From: an uncultured Pseudomonadota bacterium
GTDB taxonomy: Bacteria; Pseudomonadota; Gammaproteobacteria; Burkholderiales; SG8-39
Assembly: GCA_903895005.1 (NCBI GenBank)
Contig: CAITSH010000423.1
Location: forward strand, 1-5,520
Length of the DNA: 5,520 nucleotides
Direction of reading: 5' to 3'
Position 1 is the stretch's first letter; every line of letters starts with the position of its first letter. Of this stretch, positions 1-5,520 are shown piece by piece. A model generated the notes under the pieces. It was not told the origin of the DNA. It saw nothing but the letters and a program-made list of their open reading frames with translations, and did no database searches. Made by a program: the position numbers and the translations under genes.

Positions 1-2
1 GG

Positions 3-95
3 CTAAACCATCGGCCGCGCAAGTGTCTTGGCTATCTCACCCCGCACGAGGTACTCTTCAACCTCAAGCCCATACCCATTGCACTTCGAACTTAA
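3..95 (+). CDS. IS30-family transposase, C-terminal fragment (5' end outside window)
   Basis: Reading from base 3, the frame gives 30 codons and a TAA stop at 93-95. It begins LNHRPRKCLGYLTPHEV and ends IALRT. The pattern LNxRPRKxLGxxTPxEV followed by a VALRT-like end is characteristic of IS30-family transposases, at the end of the DDE (rve) integrase core. The protein would bind the insertion sequence ends and catalyse cut-and-paste or circle-forming transposition. The catalytic D, D and E residues lie upstream, outside the window, so I cannot say whether the enzyme is intact. It is the only plus-strand gene here and converges on the TPM-protein gene, leaving 76 bp between the two stops. The family call rests on one short but distinctive motif. 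Confidence 0.75.
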   Translation, partial: LNHRPRKCLGYLTPHEVLFNLKPIPIALRT

Positions 96-105
96 ATTCG
101 CAGGT
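78..105 (+). repeat. Candidate right terminal inverted repeat of the IS30-like element
   Basis: IS30-family elements usually end within a few tens of bases of the transposase stop, and the terminal repeat often overlaps the last codons. The stretch gcacttcgaacttaaattcg (81-100) covers the stop and looks like such an end. The left repeat and the target duplication are outside the window, so the exact boundary cannot be shown. Bases 96-171 otherwise hold no recognisable gene. Confidence 0.3.
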
Positions 106-171
106 CGGCTGCAAACCCGCGCCAGACGGGCATTTCCAGCCATTCACTCTTCCCCGCCCCGTAACGCCAGC

Positions 172-1119
172 TCAACTCCTGTTGCTGTCGCTGCTATCCG
201 AGCCGCTGCTGCCCGAACTCCCGCTGTCGCTGCTACCGCTGTCGCCACCGCTGCTACTCGCATCGCCAAACGACGAGCTTGCCCCGCCACCCGCCGAGTT
301 CCCGCCGCCGCCATTCATGGCATTGCTGTCCCTGCTCCCGCCGGAACTTGAACCACTGCCACCCGTCGAACCGGAATTACTCGTCGAGCTGGAACTGTCC
401 TCGTCTTGGTCAATGATGATGGGCCGCGTTGGATTTTTATCCCAGCCGAACAGCCTGCTCAGCTTTACCAGGGCAACAACTATCGCTATGAACACCAGCA
501 GCGATATCAGTCCGCTGCCCATTTCAAAACTGGGCTCGCGCGCGAACTGGTCGACACCGGGCGGCAACACGGCGGCGGGTTTCTGGCCGGCGACAATGAG
601 TGCCTGGATACGATCGAGCCCGGCATTGATGCCGGCGGCGTACTTGCCCTGGCGAAAGGGCGGCACCATGGCCTCGTCGATGATGCGCTTGGCCTGCGCA
701 TCGGGGATCACCCCCTCAAGGCCGCGGCCCACTTCGATACGCACTTTTTTATCGGCGGTGGCCACCAGTACCAGCAGGCCGTTGTTGATGTTCGCCTGGC
801 CGAGCTTCCAGACGTCGAACACGCGGATCGCGTATTCCTCCATGGCGAGCGGCTGTGTGGTCTCGACCACCAGCACCGCCACCTGCGCGCCGGTTTTTTC
901 TTCGATTTCCTTGAGCTTGCCGATGAGCTTGGTTTGCTCGGGCGCGTTGATCGCCTTGGCAAGGTCGGTGAGGCGTTTGCCTGCGGGGGGAAAAGGCGGA
1001 AGCCCATCGGCGGCGTGCGCGCGAACAGGCAGGGCCGCGGCGAACGCGATGGCCGCAATGAACACCACCTTCCATGCCGCACGCATGCCTGTCACCAGAT
1101 TGCCCGACTTGCCATCCAT
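172..1119 (-). CDS. TPM-domain (YgcG-like) exported membrane protein with Ser/Gly-rich tail
   Basis: I chose the ATG at 1119 (315 aa) because GGGGAGG lies about 9 nt upstream; in-frame ATGs at 1191 and 1086 have weaker sites. Residues 1-17 form a basic N-region, 18-30 a hydrophobic core (VVFIAAIAFAAAL), and AHA at 34-36 gives a signal peptidase I site. Residues about 47-175 are a TPM domain (named for TLP18.3, Psb32 and MOLO-1), with LAKAINAPEQ, TGAQVAVLVVET, the INNGLLVLVA strand, VRIEVGRGLEG and the late IIDEAMVPPFRQGKY segment. A membrane helix follows at 203-220 (GLISLLVFIAIVVALVKL). The tail from about 240 is almost only Ser, Gly, Asp and Asn. The likely arrangement is a periplasmic TPM domain anchored by the helix. 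The molecular function is unsettled in the family; some members have phosphatase activity and some assist membrane-protein repair. The often-adjacent lemA gene is not seen here. Domain call is firm, function open. Confidence 0.88.
   Translation of the reverse strand: MDGKSGNLVTGMRAAWKVVFIAAIAFAAALPVRAHAADGLPPFPPAGKRLTDLAKAINAPEQTKLIGKLKEIEEKTGAQVAVLVVETTQPLAMEEYAIRVFDVWKLGQANINNGLLVLVATADKKVRIEVGRGLEGVIPDAQAKRIIDEAMVPPFRQGKYAAGINAGLDRIQALIVAGQKPAAVLPPGVDQFAREPSFEMGSGLISLLVFIAIVVALVKLSRLFGWDKNPTRPIIIDQDEDSSSSTSNSGSTGGSGSSSGGSRDSNAMNGGGGNSAGGGASSSFGDASSSGGDSGSSDSGSSGSSGSDSSDSNRS
184..235. repeat. Low-complexity CTG/TCG-rich coding repeat in the TPM-protein tail
   Basis: The 13-mer gctgtcgctgcta occurs at 184-196 and again at 223-235, within a longer imperfect array of gctgct/gctgtcg units. 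On the coding strand this gives Ser/Gly/Asp runs such as SGSSDSGSSGSSGSDSSDS. Such arrays can change length by replication slippage, so tail length probably differs between relatives. Confidence 0.6.
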
Positions 1120-1166
1120 GGACTGCCGCCTCCCCGTTTGTGTCCCGGTTGCCTGGAACCCGGTCC

Positions 1167-1192
1167 GTTGGAACCGTGATCTGTGTTCCAAC
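1167..1192. repeat. Perfect 8-bp inverted repeat between higA and the TPM-protein gene
   Basis: The arms gttggaac (1167-1174) and gttccaac (1185-1192) are exact reverse complements around a 10-nt loop. The structure lies 19 bp past the higA stop and about 50 bp before the chosen TPM-protein start. No T-run follows it on the minus strand, so it is not a standard intrinsic terminator. It could be an mRNA hairpin or a protein-binding site in the 92-bp gap. Confidence 0.45.
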
Positions 1193-1211
1193 AGGATAAA
1201 TCGGCCGGGTT

Positions 1212-1526
1212 TTAAGCCGACTGCAAGTCCTTGTGCGGATGAATGCGCTTGAGAGCCGCCTTGATTCCACGCGCGCTGGTTTTCAGGTCGTAATCGGCCT
1301 GCAGCCCCATCCAGAACTCGGCGCTGTTGCCAAAGTACCGCGCAAGGCGCAGCGCCGTGTCGGCCGACACGCCACGCTTTTCACGGGCCACGTCGTTGAT
1401 GCGCGGCGCCGGCACCTGCAAAGCAATTGCAAGTGCGTTGGCCGTGAGCCCCAGGGGCAGGAGGAATTCCTCGCGTAGCACCTCGCCGGGGTGGATGGGC
1501 CGCATTCCGTTCACGATATTTGGCAT
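1212..1526 (-). CDS. higA: HigA-type antitoxin, XRE-family HTH repressor
   Basis: The protein is 104 aa from the ATG at 1526, which I prefer because AAAGGGA sits 5-6 nt upstream. An in-frame ATG at 1544 would add six residues (MQKGNV) and would directly follow the ancestral higB stop (TGA then ATG). The start MPNIVNGMRPIHPGEVLREEF is the signature of the HigA/VapI branch of XRE regulators. The helix-turn-helix is near residues 26-51: LTANALAIALQV, then the recognition helix around PAPRINDVAREKR. GVSADTALRLARYFGNSAEFWMGLQ follows and is also typical of HigA. The protein neutralises HigB by direct binding and represses its own operon. It is intact, while the adjacent toxin gene is broken. It may therefore persist as an orphan repressor. 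Confidence 0.93.
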   Translation of the reverse strand: MPNIVNGMRPIHPGEVLREEFLLPLGLTANALAIALQVPAPRINDVAREKRGVSADTALRLARYFGNSAEFWMGLQADYDLKTSARGIKAALKRIHPHKDLQSA

Positions 1527-1544
1527 GACATTCCCTTTTTGCAT

Positions 1545-1823
1545 TCAGTGGTAATCGACAATCTCGACATCAAATGCATGTCCACCTTCAAAACGAAAAC
1601 AAAGGCGCCATTAGTCATTGATGCGAATGCTGAATGTACCCGCGCGGTTGCCTTTGAGCGCCTCCAGCCGGTTATTGGGTGGAACTCGCAAATCATCCAG
1701 CCTGGTTGCGCGGTTCAACATCTGCAATTTTCTCTCCGCAACAGCTCGAATGTTGACAAACCGGGGAGCCGGCTTGCCCGAAAAAAGCGTCTTCGTTTCG
1801 TCGCTTTTAAACGACTGGATCAT
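1545..1823 (-). pseudogene. higB: HigB-type toxin (RelE-superfamily mRNA interferase), disrupted by an in-frame stop
   Basis: From the ATG at 1823 the frame runs 70 codons (MIQSFKSDETKTLF through LKGNRAGTFSIRIND) and meets TAA at 1613-1611. The same frame then continues WRLCFRFEGGHAFDVEIVDY plus H to a TGA at 1547-1545. Counting the stop as one residue, the total is 92 aa, the usual HigB length. Family members read IND/NGN-(Q)-WR at this point, so a single C-to-T change of a CAA glutamine codon explains the stop. HigB cuts mRNA in translating ribosomes. The lost 22 residues include the WR pair and the C-terminal DYH triad at 90-92, which belongs to the active site, so the truncated product should be inactive. 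The TGA is immediately followed by the first possible higA ATG, the normal higBA arrangement. Alternatives are a sequencing error, a recent lesion, or low-level readthrough. Confidence 0.88.
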
Positions 1824-1831
1824 CTTAAAAT

Positions 1832-1859
1832 AGCATAACGCAGTCCGTTAAACTGCAAG
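1832..1859 (-). promoter_or_regulatory. Probable higBA promoter
   Basis: Reading leftward on the minus strand, TATGCT at 1837-1832 fits a -10 box. CTTGCA (1859-1854), 16 bp upstream, or TTGCAG (1858-1853), at 15 bp, is a weak -35 box. Transcription would begin around 1825, almost at the higB ATG (1823), so the message may be leaderless or nearly so; only a poor ribosome site (TTAAG) precedes the ATG. The promoter sits wholly within the 49-bp gap after addA. Confidence 0.45.
1836..1850. promoter_or_regulatory. Probable HigA operator, perfect inverted repeat upstream of higB
   Basis: The arms taacg (1836-1840) and cgtta (1846-1850) are exact reverse complements separated by 5 nt. The site lies 13 bp before the higB ATG and overlaps the likely -10 element. 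TTAACG/CGTTA-type dyads at this position are what a HigA dimer would bind for autorepression. The dyad is seen in the sequence; the assignment to HigA is inferred from its position. Confidence 0.6.
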
Positions 1860-1872
1860 CATTCAAAAAGCC

Positions 1873-4800
1873 TCACTCTCCGCCTTCCTGCTGCCACTCC
1901 CGCCACCCGCCTAGCTGCGGAAAGTACAAGCCTAGCCGGATCTTCGCCCCGGTTCCGGTGGCGCCGTGCACGGCGGCATAGCGCTCCAGTTGCGCCTGAT
2001 AGCGCTTTTGTTCGCTGTCGAGAAACGCGGTCTTGTCCGCGCCCTCGTGGCTGCTGGTCTTGTAATCGACGATCCAGCGTTTGCCCCCGGCGTCGGTGAA
2101 GGTGCGGTCGATGACGAGCTGGCGGCGTTCGCCGTTGAGCATCGCGGTGAGGCGGTATTCGTTGCGCGCGTCCGTTTGCGGGCCGAGCAGCCAGAGGCCG
2201 CGCTCGTCGGTGAGCGCGTTAGTGAGGGCCTTGTCAACGCGCGTGGTGGCGGCCTCGAGCTCGGCACTCACCACGCCAAGGGCTGCGAGTTCGTTCTTGA
2301 AGCTCCCGCGCATGCGGCCCACGCGCTCGGGCGTCCAGCCCTTGCGTTCGGCTTCGGCAATCACCTGCAGCCAGCGGTGCACGACGTTGCCGACGCAGCG
2401 CGCGGTTTCGCCCACCCAGGAATATTCGATGGCGTCCTGCACGCGTGCGGGTTCGGCGGGCGGGGTCCAGGCGAGGGTTGCGGGCGGGGCCGGGGTGATC
2501 CAGTTGGTTGCTAGGCGGTGGAGGGATTGGTCGATAGGCTTGGTCGTGCTTGGCTCGCTTTCACCCTCTCTCCTGTCCTCCCCCCCCTCGAGGGGGAGAG
2601 TGACGGCTTGGCTGGCAGCGGCGGCATAGTCGTGTTCGACGATGTCCCAGAGTTTTGAGAGCAGGCTGCGGGCGGCGGGGTTGGCGGGGGTTTGGTCGCC
2701 GGTTTTTTTGTCGATGGCGAGGCGGGTTTCGCCCAAGAGGTGCAGGCGCTGCTTTGCGCGGGTGGCGGCCACGTAGAGCAGGCGGCCGTCTTCGTGCGAG
2801 GCCTTGTCAGCGGCGAGTTGCTTGAGCCAGGCGTAGATGGGGTCGGCGGTGGCGCCGGTTTCTTCTACGGGGGCGAGGAGGAGGTCGGTGCCGCCCTCTC
2901 GTGCCGGGCGCTCCATCCACAGAAAAAGCTTTTTCTTGTCGGTGGGCGGTTTGGCGCCAAGGCCCGGGACGATGACGTGATCGAACTCAAGGCCCTTGGA
3001 CTTGTGCACGGTCATCACCTGCACCGCGTCATCGCCGGCGCCCACGTCGGGCACGGCAAAGAGCTTGTCGAGGCCTTGCGTGAAGGCCGCAAAGTCGGCG
3101 ATGGCGCCCGCCTCTTCCTTGGCTTCGAGGTGATCCAGGTAGGTTTCGGCGTCGGCAAGGCCGGTGTCGGCGGCGCAGGCCGGGCCGCCCAGCGCCAGCC
3201 ACGCACCCTCGACCTGCTCGCGCAGGCTCGCGCGCAGCCGCGCGGCTAGCGTGGCCTCGAGCACGGCGCGCACGCGCTCAAGGCGGGCGCGGCCGTCGAG
3301 GCTCAGGGCGGCAAGGCGTGATGCATCTTGCATCAGCTCACGGATGGTATGCCCCTGATGGCTGGAGAAAGCCGACTGGCGCTGGTTTGCGGTGAATGGC
3401 TCGTCGTCGATGTCGTAGATGGCTTCGGCGGTGGCCTGGGCCATGAGGAGGGCGAGGCTTTCGTCTTCGGTGATGCGGGGGGAGTTGTGCTCGTCTGGCA
3501 GCACCCTCTCTCCTGTCCTCTCTCCCGTCGAGGGAGAGAGGGACGTGCTGCGAACGCCATCGTCAAGCGAGCCGGAGGTGCTGCGGGCGCCGGTGTTTGT
3601 GCTGAGACCAACGGCCCCCTCCCCCCTCGCGGGGGAGGGTTGGGGAGAGGGGGCTGCTGGCGGGGCGTCAGAACTCGCCAGCGCATGCAGGTCGGCGAGC
3701 GTGAGGCCGCACCAGGGGGCGCGCAGCACGGCAAGCCACGCGAGGCGGTCGCCTTCGTGGGCGAGTGCACGCGTGAGCGCGAGCAAGTCTTGCACCACGG
3801 GGCGCTCGTCGAGGCGGTCGATCTCGATGGCGCGAAAGGCGATGCCCTCCTGCTGCAGGCGCGGCACGATCTCGCGCAGGTGGTTGCGGCCGCGCACCAG
3901 GATGGCAATGCTCGGGCGCTTGGCTTTGGGCTCGAGTGGCTCGGCGAGGATGTCTTTGACGATGCGCGCAACGGTGGCGGCTTCGGTATCGCCTTCGGCA
4001 TCACTCGTCGTGTCCTTGAACTGCGGGTGCACGCTGACGGCGGCGCCCTCGAGCGCGGCATGCACGGCCTGCGAGGCGTTGTAGGGCACGGCGCCGGCGG
4101 CGATGTCTTCAGTGGCGGGCATCACCTTGGCGAACGCGGCGTTGACCCAATCGACAATGCCCGCCTGCGACCGGAAGTTCGCGGCAAGCTGCAGCGCCTC
4201 AAGCGCAATGCTGCCTATGCCCTCGACGCGCGCCTTCAGGAAAAGCCCCACCTCGGCTTCGCGAAAGCGGTAAATCGACTGCATCGGGTCGCCCACCACA
4301 AACAGCGTGCGGCCGTCATCGGGCATCCAGCCGGCGGTGAGGCGCGACACCAGCTCGAACTGGCTGATTGAGGTGTCCTGGAACTCGTCGATCAGCAGGT
4401 GCCTGACCTGGTAATCGAGGCGCAGCGCAAGCTCGGTCGGGCCCTCAAGGTCGCCCAGCGCCTGCAGGGCGCGCTGCGACACCTCGGTAAAGTCCACCTG
4501 CCCGCGCGACTGGAACACATACTTGAGTTCGAACACCGCGCGCTTCAGCAGGCCCATGATGGCTTCGAGGATGGCCCATTGCGCTTCAGTGTAGGCCGGG
4601 GGCGGCAGCACGCGTATGGCGGCGAGCGTGAGGCGCAGCGCATCGTTGTCCCGAAGGCTGTCGATCAACGCGAGCGCGCGCTGCTTGGCTTCGGCGTGTG
4701 GCTTGCCCGGCGGAAAGCCCTCTCGTACGGTGAGGGCCTTGCGCCAGGTATTGGTGCCGGTCAGCAGCAGTGAAGCCAGCGCCGCCCAGCCTTCCGCGTC

Positions 4801-5520
4801 TTCGGTAGCGGGCAATGCAGCAAGCGGTGCTTGCTCAAGGTTCGCCGCAGCGATGTTGGCCACAGCCAGCAGTTCAGTGCGCGCGGCCGCCGGCAGCAAG
4901 GCCTGCAGGCGCGAGAGCACCGCCTCCCGCTCGGCAACGAGGCCGCGCTCCAGTTCGTGGCGCTGGGTCCCCACCACATGGCGCAGCCAATGGTCGCGGT
5001 TGCGCAGCATCTCAACGAGCAATTCCTCGACGCGCTCGACGTTGTTGTCCAGGTGCACCAGCAGGCGCTCGACGAGCTCGGCCACCGGCTCCTTGGATTC
5101 GATGAGTTCAACCGTGGCGCGCGCGGCTTCGGCATACAGGGCACCGGCGTCATCGGTGCTCTCGGGCTGCGAGCCGAACTTGGAGAGCATGGGCATCTGC
5201 CGCGTGAGCGAGGCGCACAACGCATCGATCGTCTGGATACGCAGCCGCGCCGGGCTCTCGAGAATGCGCCACCCGAGCGCCTTGTCGCGCGCCATGGCCG
5301 CGCGCGCAAGCTGCTGCGTGCGCTCGGCGTGCGCCGACTCGGCGGGCTTGCCCGAAGCAAGGTCGGCAATCGCCTCCAGCACCCGCTCGCGCATTTCGGC
5401 AGCAGCCTTTTTGGTAAAGGTGATGGCAACCACCTCTTCGGGCTCGTTCACAGTCGCGAGCAGGCCGAGGTAGCGCTGGATCAACAACTCCGTCTTGCCC
5501 GAGCCGGCGGGGGCCTGGAC
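1873..5520 (-). CDS. addA: AddA/RecB-like UvrD-family helicase with C-terminal PD-(D/E)XK nuclease (5' end outside window)
   Basis: The frame is open from the right edge for 1215 codons to a TGA at 1873-1875. Numbering from the edge, residues 1-11 (VQAPAGSGKTE) are the Walker A motif, so only a short N-terminus is missing and the TTG at 5487 is not the start. Superfamily 1A motifs follow in order: Ia TFTKKAAAEM (34-43), TIDALC (97-102), II LLIDEFQDTS (375-384), III VVGDPMQSIYRFR (408-420), IV LAANFRSQ (445-452), V VMTVHKSKGLEF (835-846), VI LLYVAATRAKQRL (914-926). The RecB-type nuclease domain has the conserved His in GNVVHRWL (1044-1051), Asp of VIDR (1138), DYK (1152-1154) and QLERY (1177-1181), so it looks catalytically complete. 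With AddB, AddA would unwind and degrade broken duplex ends and load RecA in the cytoplasm. An addB gene is expected just upstream, outside the window. The protein carries two linker insertions made of palindromic repeats (about residues 619-677 and 973-991). A related stand-alone RecB-like helicase is the main alternative. Confidence 0.92.
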   Translation of the reverse strand, partial: VQAPAGSGKTELLIQRYLGLLATVNEPEEVVAITFTKKAAAEMRERVLEAIADLASGKPAESAHAERTQQLARAAMARDKALGWRILESPARLRIQTIDALCASLTRQMPMLSKFGSQPESTDDAGALYAEAARATVELIESKEPVAELVERLLVHLDNNVERVEELLVEMLRNRDHWLRHVVGTQRHELERGLVAEREAVLSRLQALLPAAARTELLAVANIAAANLEQAPLAALPATEDAEGWAALASLLLTGTNTWRKALTVREGFPPGKPHAEAKQRALALIDSLRDNDALRLTLAAIRVLPPPAYTEAQWAILEAIMGLLKRAVFELKYVFQSRGQVDFTEVSQRALQALGDLEGPTELALRLDYQVRHLLIDEFQDTSISQFELVSRLTAGWMPDDGRTLFVVGDPMQSIYRFREAEVGLFLKARVEGIGSIALEALQLAANFRSQAGIVDWVNAAFAKVMPATEDIAAGAVPYNASQAVHAALEGAAVSVHPQFKDTTSDAEGDTEAATVARIVKDILAEPLEPKAKRPSIAILVRGRNHLREIVPRLQQEGIAFRAIEIDRLDERPVVQDLLALTRALAHEGDRLAWLAVLRAPWCGLTLADLHALASSDAPPAAPSPQPSPARGEGAVGLSTNTGARSTSGSLDDGVRSTSLSPSTGERTGERVLPDEHNSPRITEDESLALLMAQATAEAIYDIDDEPFTANQRQSAFSSHQGHTIRELMQDASRLAALSLDGRARLERVRAVLEATLAARLRASLREQVEGAWLALGGPACAADTGLADAETYLDHLEAKEEAGAIADFAAFTQGLDKLFAVPDVGAGDDAVQVMTVHKSKGLEFDHVIVPGLGAKPPTDKKKLFLWMERPAREGGTDLLLAPVEETGATADPIYAWLKQLAADKASHEDGRLLYVAATRAKQRLHLLGETRLAIDKKTGDQTPANPAARSLLSKLWDIVEHDYAAAASQAVTLPLEGGEDRREGESEPSTTKPIDQSLHRLATNWITPAPPATLAWTPPAEPARVQDAIEYSWVGETARCVGNVVHRWLQVIAEAERKGWTPERVGRMRGSFKNELAALGVVSAELEAATTRVDKALTNALTDERGLWLLGPQTDARNEYRLTAMLNGERRQLVIDRTFTDAGGKRWIVDYKTSSHEGADKTAFLDSEQKRYQAQLERYAAVHGATGTGAKIRLGLYFPQLGGWREWQQEGGE
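2562..2602 (+). repeat. GC-rich palindromic repeat, copy A, inside addA
   Basis: The element has a leader (caccctctctcctgtcctc, 2562-2580) followed by the palindrome ccccctcgaggggg (2583-2596). The leader is identical over 19 nt to copy B (3502-3520), and 35 of the first 39 positions match. On the addA strand it encodes TLPLEGGEDRREGESEP, a polar linker between the helicase and nuclease domains, and it keeps the reading frame. Confidence 0.8.
3502..3543 (+). repeat. GC-rich palindromic repeat, copy B, inside addA
   Basis: The same leader as copy A (3502-3520) overlaps a perfect hairpin: arms cctctctccc (3517-3526) and gggagagagg (3532-3541) around a gtcga loop. It has the same orientation as copy A. 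On the addA strand it encodes SLSPSTGERTGERVL. It lies about 70 bp from the inverted copy C. Confidence 0.8.
3615..3653 (-). repeat. GC-rich palindromic repeat, copy C, inverted, inside addA
   Basis: The hairpin arms ccctccccc (3617-3625) and gggggaggg (3631-3639) come first on the plus strand, followed by ttggggagaggggg (3640-3653). The leader-hairpin order is therefore reversed relative to copies A and B. On the addA strand it encodes APSPQPSPARGEGA, the familiar translation of a dispersed proteobacterial palindromic repeat that is normally intergenic. Copies B and C bracket about 70 bp coding for a Ser/Thr/Gly-rich spacer. Confidence 0.8.

Noticed and set aside
1201..1220. Terminator at the end of higA (tcggc...gccga, 5-bp stem)
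   Set aside because: The stem is short, overlaps the stop codon and is followed only by TTTATCC, which is too weak to call.
23..1252. Long plus-strand open frame (409 codons) opposite the TPM-protein and higA genes
   Set aside because: Its product is a Leu/Pro-rich low-complexity antisense of the Ser/Gly-rich tail and matches no family. The minus strand has a signal peptide, TPM domain and good ribosome site.
1511..1696. A 61-codon minus-strand frame overlapping higB and higA
   Set aside because: It is out of frame with higB and shows no family features, whereas the higB frame reads as a known toxin across the stop.
2562..3654. The three repeat copies as a CRISPR array
   Set aside because: They are too few, unevenly spaced, differ in orientation and lie within an open coding frame.
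3328..4371. Long plus-strand open frame (347 codons) and several others opposite addA
   Set aside because: These are antisense shadows common in GC-rich DNA. They show no domain and lie opposite the conserved helicase motifs.
5485..5487. TTG as start codon of the helicase gene
   Set aside because: The frame continues upstream with APAGSGKTE, the Walker A motif, so the real start lies beyond the window edge.

Overview
The window is GC-rich proteobacterial DNA, most like a beta-proteobacterium. That placement is inferred from the AddA-type helicase-nuclease, the YgcG/TPM-type protein, the higBA locus and the GC-rich palindromic repeats; nothing here fixes the genus. All cellular genes lie on the minus strand, so they read from right to left. 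The only plus-strand gene is a transposase remnant at the left edge.

From right to left: (1) A long, 5'-incomplete gene (1873-5520) encodes an AddA/RecB-like UvrD-family helicase with a C-terminal PD-(D/E)XK nuclease domain. The Walker A motif lies at the window edge, so only a short N-terminus is missing. The frame is open throughout although it contains three copies of a short GC-rich palindromic repeat. (2) A 49-bp gap carries a likely promoter and a perfect 15-bp inverted repeat, probably the operator of the next operon. (3) A higBA toxin-antitoxin operon follows. The toxin gene higB is interrupted by one in-frame TAA, after which the frame continues with a typical HigB C-terminus. The antitoxin gene higA is intact and starts directly after the ancestral higB stop. 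(4) A gene for a secreted or membrane-anchored TPM-domain protein (YgcG-like) has an unusual Ser/Gly/Asp-rich tail. (5) At the left edge, reading rightward, is the last 30 codons of an IS30-family transposase, which marks the end of an insertion sequence lying mostly outside the window.

Functionally, addA belongs to recombinational double-strand-break repair, and its AddB partner is expected just upstream, beyond position 5520. The higBA locus is a small, visibly more AT-rich accessory module behind addA. It appears to have lost its toxin by a point mutation and kept its antitoxin/repressor and operator. The most notable signals are the repeats carried in frame inside addA and the nonsense-inactivated higB. 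I found no RNA gene, CRISPR array or clearly new defence system.
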